DNA of 19,111 nt, taken from contig CAJUGS010000045.1 of assembly GCA_910586305.1 (NCBI GenBank), positions 1 to 19,111 on the forward strand, given 5' to 3'. The position numbers and the translations under genes were made by a program. The stretch is from an uncultured Duncaniella sp. GTDB lineage: Bacteria > Bacteroidota > Bacteroidia > Bacteroidales > Muribaculaceae. Position 1 is the stretch's first letter. Each line of letters begins with the position of its first letter. Positions 1-6,114 of the stretch are shown here, piece by piece. Below the pieces are notes generated by a model, which saw only the letters and a list, made by a program, of their open reading frames with translations, ran no database searches and was not told the origin of the DNA.

Positions 1-542
1 TATGAGATGTCCTTGCGTCCCCGGCAACCTTTGAAATATCGGTTGCGCAGTTCCCGGCCACCGCTGACATTCTCGAATGCCACGGCAAAATAAAATCTGC
101 CGTTGGCACTGTAATGTACCTCCTTGCATTTCGCTTTGGCGATGTGTGCCGGGATACCACGCTCTTGGAGATATGCGACAAGTGCGCGGTGTTCCAGTGG
201 CACGACCTCAAATCGCTCCATGCTCGGTGCGGAGTGTCGCTGGGGATAAGAGGAAGCGACTGTCTGCACCGATGGCACCGGACAACTGTCAGCGATGCAA
301 CGCATGAGATAGCGGAGGTCAATTGACTGATACATCTCGGCTGCAAGGTCGATGATATTGCCGCCTCTGCCAAGTCTGAAATCATACCAGCAATTGAACG
401 TGGTTTCCACTTTAAACGACGGCGTATGTTCCTGTCGTAATGGCGACTTATACCATAGCCTCGTTCCTTTTCTCGCCGTCGGTTCATGTCCGAGTTGAGA
501 CAAGAAGGTGGCTAAAGGGATTGATTTAATCTCTTTTATCAT
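1..542 (-). CDS. CHC2-type/toprim DNA primase of mobile element, C-terminus cut by window edge
   Basis: The reverse strand is open from an ATG at 542 to the left edge: 180 codons with no stop. The protein begins MIKEIKSIPLATFLSQLG and continues with WYKSPLR, TPSFKV, WYDF and GRGGNIIDLA. This is the pattern of the N-terminal CHC2 zinc-finger-like domain of Bacteroidetes element primases. The segment ending GRELRNRYFKG and then KDIS matches the lead-in to the toprim catalytic domain, which lies beyond the window. The zinc-binding cysteines of bona fide CHC2 domains are absent; only one Cys (in NCWYDF) sits there. The frame stays open upstream to a stop at 585-587, but 542 gives the usual family N-terminus. 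It follows the ATPase gene by 86 bases and is presumably in the same operon. Expected role: priming replication of the excised element. Confidence 0.85.
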   Translation of the reverse strand, partial: MIKEIKSIPLATFLSQLGHEPTARKGTRLWYKSPLRQEHTPSFKVETTFNCWYDFRLGRGGNIIDLAAEMYQSIDLRYLMRCIADSCPVPSVQTVASSYPQRHSAPSMERFEVVPLEHRALVAYLQERGIPAHIAKAKCKEVHYSANGRFYFAVAFENVSGGRELRNRYFKGCRGRKDIS

Positions 543-628
543 GAGTTCTAAAATGTTTGGGTCAGCTGGTTCGTGGTTCAGGTTCTATTATATATGCCCT
601 TTGCTAAACCAAACCAAAATTGTGGTTT

Positions 629-1672
629 TCAATAGTAGAAATCCGGATTGTAGATATATTCTCGGTTCTCGTAGCGAATCATGCCTTTGTTGTCAAGAAA
701 GGTCTTTAAGCCCTTGACCTTGTTGTTGGAATACGAGTGTCCGCAGGTGGCATATCCGGCTTTCAATGCAGCCTCAAAGTTGCGGCAACCTTTTATCGGT
801 CCGTTGGCAAAAACTACCGCTAATGCCTCGCGGTGCTGTTCCTCGGTCAACTCCTTGTAGGGATATGGATCTCTGGCTTTCTTGCCCGGTTCAGTGAACA
901 CATATCCGCTGGCAATCTCCGGCAATCCGTAATCATTCACCCGAAAGGCAAACGGGTCAAACTCGGCTGCGCGTATCATGGCGGCACATACCTCCGATAC
1001 GGTATCATCTGTTTTGCTTCGGCTCACCTGAAGGACTGTCTCAGCCTTGTTGTTGAGTTCTGTGCCTACATGACCACGGGCGTTGTCGTCGCTCTTGTTG
1101 AGATGCAGAACCGTGTGGATATGTATCTGGAATTTGTCAGTCCATTCCATCAGCTTGCCGATAAGGTCGGTGGACTCCTTGGCGCAGTTGATGTCATACA
1201 TCAGGTCGCGCACACCGTCGATGATTACCAGCCCAACGCCGGGAGTATTGATGATGGCCTGTTCGATAACCTCAAGGCGCAACGAGGGTGTAAGCTGACG
1301 CAGGGCCGCGAATTTCAGATTCTCCGGGTGTGTGTCGGTCGGTAGTTTCGCAAGTCGCAGAGCGCGCTCCATGACCTTCTGACAATGATACGGACTTTGC
1401 TCGGTGTCGAAGTAGAGGATTGTGCGCTTATCATCAGGGAACTCGGCGGTATAGCCAAGCACCTTGCCGTTGACGAGCGAAGCTCCGACGATGGCGGCAA
1501 CATTGAAAGTCTTTTTGCTCTTTGCCTTTCCGGTCGATGCCGAGAAGTTGCCGAGCGTACCGATAACGCTGCCGTTGGCATACAGCACCTCCGGCGCAGT
1601 CTGAATCTCATCAGTGATTCGCAACTGCTTCTCTTCCCAGAGTCTGAGGATGTCCGATTTCACTTCTTGCAT
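629..1672 (-). CDS. RecA-fold (RepA/AAA_25-like) ATPase of mobile element
   Basis: A 347-residue protein that resembles the AAA-family ATPases encoded between a DUF3853-type protein and the primase in Bacteroides integrative elements; such proteins are thought to act as replicative helicase or initiator for the excised form. Visible features: a P-loop region at residues 41-55 with an unusual layout (SASTGKAKSKKT rather than GxxxxGK[ST]); a Walker B strand at 147-152 (GLVIID); a following conserved stretch with HTVLHLNK, RGHVGTELNNKAETVLQV at about 186-217 that fits the RecA-core back half; and a C-terminal region of about 90 residues that looks like a winged-helix segment. Its start codon overlaps the end of the DUF3853-like gene by 13 bases, so the two are probably translationally coupled. 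Confidence 0.85.
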   Translation of the reverse strand: MQEVKSDILRLWEEKQLRITDEIQTAPEVLYANGSVIGTLGNFSASTGKAKSKKTFNVAAIVGASLVNGKVLGYTAEFPDDKRTILYFDTEQSPYHCQKVMERALRLAKLPTDTHPENLKFAALRQLTPSLRLEVIEQAIINTPGVGLVIIDGVRDLMYDINCAKESTDLIGKLMEWTDKFQIHIHTVLHLNKSDDNARGHVGTELNNKAETVLQVSRSKTDDTVSEVCAAMIRAAEFDPFAFRVNDYGLPEIASGYVFTEPGKKARDPYPYKELTEEQHREALAVVFANGPIKGCRNFEAALKAGYATCGHSYSNNKVKGLKTFLDNKGMIRYENREYIYNPDFYY

Positions 1673-2001
1673 CGGCGGCCTCCCTTCCGTTTGTTGTCAG
1701 CCTCACGAGCGAGTTCAAGAGCTTTCTGACGGTCGATAACAATAGTACGACCATACTGTGTGATTGCATCTTTTATCACACCACTCCGCTTGATTCGTTG
1801 CGCCGTAGGCTTACTGCATCCAAAGATTTCGCAAATCCCCGGGATACCATAAACATACCGACTATCATCTTCGGTATTGCTAACGGGGATTGCTTCAGAC
1901 TCATTTTCCTTTCGGTTACGGTAGGCTTCAGCCATAAGGGTTAAAAACTGCGCCCCGGTCATAAGACCAATGGGCAAACTTAAAATAGAAGATAAATCCA
2001 T
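1660..2001 (-). CDS. DUF3853-like helix-turn-helix protein of mobile element
   Basis: A 113-residue protein starting MDLSSILSLPIGLMTGAQF, which matches the start of DUF3853-type proteins found before the ATPase and primase in Bacteroides elements. Residues 52-93 form an excisionase/MerR-like DNA-binding fold (GIPGICEIFGCSKPTAQRIK, then VIDRQKAL), and the tail is basic. An in-frame ATG at 2067 would add 22 residues, but the likely promoter (-7 at 2070-2077) would start RNA near 2063, downstream of that codon, so I prefer 2001. It overlaps the ATPase gene by 13 bases. Likely roles are autoregulation, excision or assembly of the replication complex; which one is inference. The upstream AGTGGT repeats are natural candidates for its binding sites. 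Confidence 0.8.
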   Translation of the reverse strand: MDLSSILSLPIGLMTGAQFLTLMAEAYRNRKENESEAIPVSNTEDDSRYVYGIPGICEIFGCSKPTAQRIKRSGVIKDAITQYGRTIVIDRQKALELAREADNKRKGGRRCKK

Positions 2002-2069
2002 AGGCGAATCGGATTTTGTTAGACAATTCCTGTCGATTGACAAGAGCCGGGATTTGTTCCTCGACATTG

Positions 2070-2101
2070 CAAATTTACTACCGATTCCAAGTGGTGGTCA
2101 A
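2070..2101 (-). promoter_or_regulatory. Promoter of DUF3853-ATPase-primase operon
   Basis: On the minus strand TTG (2101-2099) is followed after 21 bases by TAAATTTG (2077-2070), matching the Bacteroidetes -33/-7 pattern, though 21 is at the long end of the spacing range. RNA would begin near 2063, leaving a leader of about 60 bases before the ATG at 2001. Two AAGTGGT repeats overlap the -33 element, which suggests repressor control. Confidence 0.6.
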
Positions 2102-2254
2102 GTGGTAAAATCTACTATTTTTCTTTGTCAGCGATATTTTTTACATAAAGCTATTGCGCTGCATATCTGCATTATAACAACGACAACTCGAAGTATTTAT
2201 GGGTGGTATTACAGATGTCTCAGTGGTAAATGAGTGGTAGGATAATACCACCCA
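2089..2254. repeat. AGTGGT-type iteron-like repeat cluster with 10-bp inverted repeat
   Basis: Plus-strand copies of RGTGGT(A) lie at about 2090 (AAGTGGTGGT), 2100 (AAGTGGTAAA), 2201 (GGGTGGTATT), 2221 (CAGTGGTAAA) and 2232 (GAGTGGTAGG). TGGGTGGTAT at 2200-2209 is exactly mirrored by ATACCACCCA at 2245-2254, enclosing two of the direct copies. The first pair straddles the -33 element of the replication operon. The layout fits operators or iterons for an element-encoded DNA-binding protein; the function is inferred. Confidence 0.6.
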
Positions 2255-2289
2255 CAACTAAAATTAGTCATTTCATTTGATTTCGGCAC

Positions 2290-2316
2290 AAAAAAAGCCC
2301 TGCCGAAGCAGAGCTT
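2290..2316 (-). terminator. Intrinsic terminator of RhuM-type gene
   Basis: Read on the minus strand, AAGCTCTGC, a TTCG loop and GCAGGGCTT form a 9-bp stem with one G-U pair, followed by a run of seven T residues. It lies 22 bases past the stop codon of the RhuM-type gene. This is a textbook rho-independent terminator and isolates that gene from the replication operon. Confidence 0.92.
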
Positions 2317-2338
2317 AAACAAGTATAATTCCATCTGA

Positions 2339-3250
2339 CTAATCGAGGATTTGTAGATTGTCCAGAATCAGCGATGGAGAAATTTCCATCTTTGAGAAAG
2401 CAAACAACTTTGCGCCGAGATCTTTTATTGATGCTCCGATATGATAAAGAGTGTTATCGACAATCATGAAACGGTCGTGAACCTTGGCGGCACGTTTTAC
2501 TTCAATCGGAGTGTATTGCCGATTGTGGCGGTCTATATCCAACTGAAATGCTGAAGTTATGCGAAGTGTGTATATAATTGCCTCCACTCCGTCCTTCCGA
2601 TTATCGAGCTGTGTCAGTACAGTGTCATCAACATAATTGTCAATCAGTATAATTCTTCTATTCGCCGAGCGCACAAGCTGATTGACAAACCTGTGGGCAT
2701 CAAATATCTGACCGTCAAACAATACTCCCTCTTTCGGAGGTAACGAAGTGCGGAGGAAGAAGTCGACCTTGCCGGACAGTTCCTTTATCTGGTAATCATG
2801 TTCCGACAGGCGACGGTCAATCCGGCTCTCCATGTGCTGTAACCGTTGATTGACACTATAACCACGCAAAAGATAATCTTTAAGTATCTTATTGGCCCAC
2901 TGACGGAATTGGATACCTCGTCTGGATTTTACACGATAACCGACCGAAATAATAACATCAAGATTATAATGCTCGACACTACGAGTAACAGTCCTTTCGC
3001 CTTCTTTTTGAACTATCGCAAATTTTGCGACAGTTGGAAGATCTGTCAATTCTTCTTGTAAGGCATTATTGATATGTTTGCCGATTGTCTTGACATCTCT
3101 ATCAAACAGCACTGCTATCTGATTCCTGTTCAGCCATACGGTTTCATTTTCGACTCTTACATCCAATGATAGAGTCGAGTCTGGTTGATATAGTATTATC
3201 TCATTGCCGTCTTCAGGCACGAGTATTTGATTGGCGTTATTATCTTGCAT
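2339..3250 (-). CDS. RhuM/ORF6N-type DNA-binding protein with phospholipase-D-like C-terminal domain
   Basis: 303 residues in two parts. Residues about 15-135 match the RhuM/phage-antirepressor-like domain (VENETVWLNRNQIAVLF, DVKTIGKHINNAL, PTVAKFA, EHYNLDVIISVGYRVKS, QFRQWANKIL). After a charged linker predicted to be a coiled coil (135-165), residues 180-290 resemble the PLD-like tail of Bacteroides ORF6N proteins: IDNYVDDTVLTQL, then H258-D-R-F, D265 and GASIKDLG at 272-279. The PLD-superfamily HxK is HDR here, so phosphodiesterase activity is doubtful. An ATG at 3301 would precede the inferred RNA start near 3265; the ATG at 3250 is supported by a promoter at 3272-3301. It has its own promoter and terminator inside the element. 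Regulation or defence/phage-related function is possible; none is proven. Confidence 0.85.
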   Translation of the reverse strand: MQDNNANQILVPEDGNEIILYQPDSTLSLDVRVENETVWLNRNQIAVLFDRDVKTIGKHINNALQEELTDLPTVAKFAIVQKEGERTVTRSVEHYNLDVIISVGYRVKSRRGIQFRQWANKILKDYLLRGYSVNQRLQHMESRIDRRLSEHDYQIKELSGKVDFFLRTSLPPKEGVLFDGQIFDAHRFVNQLVRSANRRIILIDNYVDDTVLTQLDNRKDGVEAIIYTLRITSAFQLDIDRHNRQYTPIEVKRAAKVHDRFMIVDNTLYHIGASIKDLGAKLFAFSKMEISPSLILDNLQILD

Positions 3251-3271
3251 TGTGTAGCTGTATTTCTGATA

Positions 3272-3301
3272 CAAAGTTAGCAAAAATATTCGGAATCTCA
3301 A
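3272..3301 (-). promoter_or_regulatory. Promoter of RhuM-type gene
   Basis: Minus strand TTG (3301-3299), a 19-base spacer and TAACTTTG (3279-3272) match the Bacteroidetes consensus fully. RNA would start near 3265, about 15 bases before the ATG at 3250, and this rules out the longer start at 3301. Confidence 0.75.
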
Positions 3302-3335
3302 CGATTTACAGATTGTTGAAATACTGTTGCCATCA

Positions 3336-4514
3336 TCATGAAGCCTCTCTTATTTCTTCAAAATCCTCTTTCAATTCTCTGAGACGTTCAAGGAATCGCT
3401 CATCATTCTTTGACGGATGCGTTTTCAACTCCGTATATTTGGAATTATAAGTCTTATAGGACATACAAAAGTGATGGCACATACTTTTTCTCCAATGAGA
3501 ACGATGGGCTGAATCAATCATTTCGCCGAAAAAGAAAATGAAATAATATACGCGGTTCTTCTCCCCATCCCTTATTTTAAGGCGGCGAGGGCAATCGTGC
3601 AGATTTAGAATTGAATACATATCACCCGGCGAAATATTTTCAAACTGTTCCTGATTGCATAGTTTATGAATCATATCAATCTGGAGCATATTGAAAAAAG
3701 TCAGTCTTGTGTCACAACGCTCACTTTCGGACTCCTCAGCAGGTTGCTCGAATTGATGTATCCAGCCTTGATTTATACTATCGTTCGATTCTTTGGCATT
3801 TTTAACGAGAGACAACAATATATTTTCGTCATCACATTCGCCAAACATGACATCCAGCGGATTATGAATCTTTACGGAATCGGATACATCTTCAATTGCC
3901 ATTTCAAGACGGGACAGCACATCGTGCATCCCATAATATGTAAAATGCTCACAATACTCACGCAAAGTTCTGTATCTAAGGAATGATTTATAACGAGCTA
4001 TAGTTTCTTCCATAGTATCAAATAGTTCGGCCAATCTTGCCTCATAATCAAGTTCAAGCTGAGATTTTGCTTCCCATACAGCCACAATCGGACCATCTGT
4101 ATTATTTTCAATTGCATCTATGGCACCGCGAAACCAGTCCAACTGAATCTTATTCTCTTCGTCGCACTTAAACATAGCGTCGTTACACAAAGCTTCGTAT
4201 TCTGTACACATATGTCGGTCTAGGATCAACAGCAAATCAAAGTCATCCGGATCCCATTCATAGTTCTCGATCAGGGCATAATACTGGTCAATCTCCCTTG
4301 ACAACTGTTTGAGGACACTCCGTTCCGAAGAATTTTTCAGACGATGGATTGCATTGATATGTATTTCACAATCAGATGTTATATACCCGAATTTGGCTAA
4401 AGCAACAGCATCATCCAAATTCAATTCTTCGCCATCAAGATATTTCTTTGTGATAGCTGTAAAACGGGCTATCTGATTGGAGAGTTCTCCAAGTTGTCGC
4501 TGGGTATCAAACAT
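3336..4514 (-). CDS. Protein of unknown function in the integrase operon
   Basis: A 392-residue, acidic, mostly helical-looking protein that I do not recognise. It has no signal peptide, no membrane segment and no obvious nucleotide-binding or nuclease motif. The N-terminal half is rich in Asp/Glu and aromatic residues (for example ENYEWDPDDFDLLLILDRHM). The C-terminal quarter is basic and contains a His/Cys cluster (KSMCHHFCMSYKTYN) followed by a charged helix (ERFLERLRELKEDFEEI). It starts 11 bases after the integrase stop codon, so it is almost certainly co-transcribed with it. That position is often held by recombination partners or regulators in Bacteroides elements, but a role in excision or integration is only inference. 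The coding region is visibly AT-rich compared with the chromosomal genes to the right. Confidence 0.8.
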   Translation of the reverse strand: MFDTQRQLGELSNQIARFTAITKKYLDGEELNLDDAVALAKFGYITSDCEIHINAIHRLKNSSERSVLKQLSREIDQYYALIENYEWDPDDFDLLLILDRHMCTEYEALCNDAMFKCDEENKIQLDWFRGAIDAIENNTDGPIVAVWEAKSQLELDYEARLAELFDTMEETIARYKSFLRYRTLREYCEHFTYYGMHDVLSRLEMAIEDVSDSVKIHNPLDVMFGECDDENILLSLVKNAKESNDSINQGWIHQFEQPAEESESERCDTRLTFFNMLQIDMIHKLCNQEQFENISPGDMYSILNLHDCPRRLKIRDGEKNRVYYFIFFFGEMIDSAHRSHWRKSMCHHFCMSYKTYNSKYTELKTHPSKNDERFLERLRELKEDFEEIREAS

Positions 4515-4525
4515 AATAGATGTGT

Positions 4526-5830
4526 TTATAGGGCGTCGAATTTTGACATTTCTTTCGATTTGATTGAATCTGCAACGGCAATATAGGGCTTCATAGCACT
4601 ATAATCGCTGTGGCCGGTCCATTTCATAACTACCTGTGGTGGTATGCCGAGAGCAAGAGCATTACAAATAAATGACCTACGTCCGGTATGGGTGCATAGT
4701 AATTCATGCTTAGGTCGTGTATCCTCAATGCGCTCGCGCTGACAATAATAAGTCTGGGTAATCGGCTCTGTCAGTTCTGCGAGTATTCCAAGCTCCTTCA
4801 GATAATCGTTCATTTTCTGATTACTAATGACAGGAAGTACTTTCCCATTAGGGAAAACGACATCAGCATACTTTGCCAATATTGCCCGACTATGTTTGTT
4901 GAGGTCTATTCGCAAAGTGTCCGATGTCTTTATAGTTGTAAGCTCGATATGGTCTTTCTTTATATTGCTTTTACGAAGGTTGTAAACATCGGAGTGCCGT
5001 AATCCTGTCCAGCAGCAAAAGAAAAACACATCACGCACACGTTCAAGATACTGTTTGTCGGACGGGATTTCAATAGCGGCAACTTTTTTGAGTTCTTCGA
5101 TTGTAAGGAACACAATCGGTTTTTCCGGTTTTTTATATCGCGGCTTGAAACGGTCATAGGCATTATTGCTGTGATAGCCTTGATTTAGAGCCCATTTCAT
5201 GAACCACAGCAACAAGCCATACATTTTACTAAGAGTAGAGTTTCGCATACCTTTATTTTCTTGGAGATAGTCAAGAAACTCTGCGATGCCCCGTTCATCA
5301 AGGTACTCAAAAGTGACATCTTCCTTGAACGCCCTCAGATGCCTTCCGAAAACCTTCACCTTCGCTACAGTTGACTTTGTCCAGTTATTGTTGCGACCGT
5401 TGACATTGACAAATTCGTCAAATCTCTCCCAGATGGATATGGTGGGGGCAGCATCAAGTGTTGCCTTGATGTCTCGCTCCTTAATTGACTCCCCTTTGAT
5501 TTTGATATTGAAAGCTTCCCGCAGCTCTTCCGGTGCCGGGAGTATTTCCTTTACCTCATACTCCTTGAAAATTTTCTGAAGCTCTGTGCGCATTTCGTTG
5601 ATAGCATCATTGATTTCTGCTGCCGTCTGATGCTGCTTGTTACTTGTTTTGGCCTTGACACGTTGTGCCGAGTCATCCCAATTGACAAAGTCGACACGAT
5701 AGCCGGTCGTGAAATCCACACGGGCACCACCATAGGTGACGCGCATACGAATGGGCACGTTTTCAACAATGTCCACTCCTTTGCTTTTTCGTTTTTCGAG
5801 TTTGAAAGATATGTTTCGTTTGATATTCAT
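4526..5830 (-). CDS. Tyrosine site-specific recombinase (integrase)
   Basis: 434 residues starting MNIKRNISFKLEKRK. Residues 1-100 form the Bacteroidetes arm-binding domain (TTGYRVDFVNWDD), about 130-225 the SAM-like core-binding domain, and 240-434 the catalytic domain. The catalytic set is visible: R278 (WTGLRHSD), H381 and R384 (HTGRRSF), H407 (WTGHSD) and nucleophile Y416 (MKPYIAV); K301 (IKTSD) is a candidate for the beta-hairpin lysine. All five main residues are intact, so the enzyme should be active. An in-frame ATG at 5944 would lengthen it by 38 residues, but the promoter at 5858-5887 would start RNA near 5851, so 5830 is chosen. The enzyme joins the element circle to a chromosomal site, and the attachment site is expected close to this gene. 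Confidence 0.95.
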   Translation of the reverse strand: MNIKRNISFKLEKRKSKGVDIVENVPIRMRVTYGGARVDFTTGYRVDFVNWDDSAQRVKAKTSNKQHQTAAEINDAINEMRTELQKIFKEYEVKEILPAPEELREAFNIKIKGESIKERDIKATLDAAPTISIWERFDEFVNVNGRNNNWTKSTVAKVKVFGRHLRAFKEDVTFEYLDERGIAEFLDYLQENKGMRNSTLSKMYGLLLWFMKWALNQGYHSNNAYDRFKPRYKKPEKPIVFLTIEELKKVAAIEIPSDKQYLERVRDVFFFCCWTGLRHSDVYNLRKSNIKKDHIELTTIKTSDTLRIDLNKHSRAILAKYADVVFPNGKVLPVISNQKMNDYLKELGILAELTEPITQTYYCQRERIEDTRPKHELLCTHTGRRSFICNALALGIPPQVVMKWTGHSDYSAMKPYIAVADSIKSKEMSKFDAL

Positions 5831-5833
5831 AAT

Positions 5834-5872
5834 ATGGGTGTAACTTGTTTTCTCACCCAAAATTACACCCAT
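5834..5872. repeat. 10-bp inverted repeat over the integrase promoter
   Basis: ATGGGTGTAA (5834-5843) is perfectly mirrored by TTACACCCAT (5863-5872) with 19 bases between, so the half-site centres are 29 bases apart. The distal half covers the end of the -7 element and the proximal half lies just ahead of the start codon. This suggests an operator or an integrase arm-type site. Confidence 0.65.
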
Positions 5873-5887
5873 TTTGAGCGATGTCAA
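5858..5887 (-). promoter_or_regulatory. Promoter of integrase operon
   Basis: Minus strand TTTTG ending at 5885, a 19-base spacer and TAATTTTG (5865-5858) match the Bacteroidetes -33/-7 consensus. RNA would begin near 5851, about 20 bases before the integrase ATG at 5830. The flanking inverted repeat at 5834-5872 overlaps it. Confidence 0.7.
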
Positions 5888-6068
5888 AATACGCTTTACG
5901 ATTGTTAACAATTCACCGCATAGGCGTAATTGACCGAATATCAAACAACTGAACTTTTATGATTGTTCATGACTCCATTGTTTTCGGTGCGCAGAAATCT
6001 CATTACTCCAAAACCATAACATACACATTAACAATACTATAAAAATTCAAGCCGTTAAACTTTTTATC

Positions 6069-6099
6069 TTGCATGGAAACTTTAGGTGAGCTAAGTTTG
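6069..6099 (+). promoter_or_regulatory. Promoter of exported-protein operon
   Basis: TTG (6069-6071), a 20-base spacer and TAAGTTTG (6092-6099) match the Bacteroidetes consensus. RNA would begin near 6106, leaving a leader of only about 9 bases before the ATG at 6115, and it excludes the upstream in-frame ATG at 6073. Confidence 0.6.
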
Positions 6100-6114
6100 C
6101 CTAAAAAACAATAT

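Larger units (their letters stand above)
2002..2338. other. Regulatory intergenic region between RhuM-type gene and replication operon
   Basis: 337 bases without a credible gene. It holds the minus-strand promoter of the DUF3853/ATPase/primase operon (2070-2101), a family of AGTGGT-type repeats (2089-2240) closed by a 10-bp inverted repeat (2200-2209 with 2245-2254), and the terminator of the upstream RhuM-type gene (2290-2316). A plus-strand reading frame at 1970-2233 runs across it but has no family resemblance and overlaps the promoter, so I do not call it. Confidence 0.7.
1..5950. mobile_element. Integrase-proximal end of an integrative (mobilizable or conjugative) element
   Basis: All genes from the left edge to the integrase promoter lie on the minus strand and form a set typical of Bacteroides-group integrative elements: tyrosine integrase at the outer end, cargo or regulators, a DUF3853-like helix-turn-helix protein, a RecA-like ATPase and a CHC2-type primase. 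The set is interrupted by the window edge, where the rest of the primase and, from family knowledge, mobilisation genes (MobC, relaxase) would be expected. To the right of the integrase promoter the strand switches and chromosomal-type genes begin. The right boundary is an estimate: no attachment-site duplicate or tRNA gene is visible, and the partner site lies outside the window. Whether it transfers by itself or needs a helper cannot be told here. Confidence 0.75.

Noticed and set aside
833..1345. 170-codon plus-strand frame
   Set aside because: It is antisense to the well-supported ATPase gene and has no domain pattern.
1970..2233. 87-codon plus-strand frame over the replication-operon promoter
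   Set aside because: It crosses the end of the DUF3853-like gene, the promoter and the repeats, and its sequence resembles no family.
2089..2254. CRISPR array
   Set aside because: The repeats are only 6-10 bases, irregularly spaced, and there are no cas genes.
5860..6070. tRNA gene as integration target beside the integrase
   Set aside because: I looked for a cloverleaf and a T-loop GTTCGAATC-type sequence and found none.
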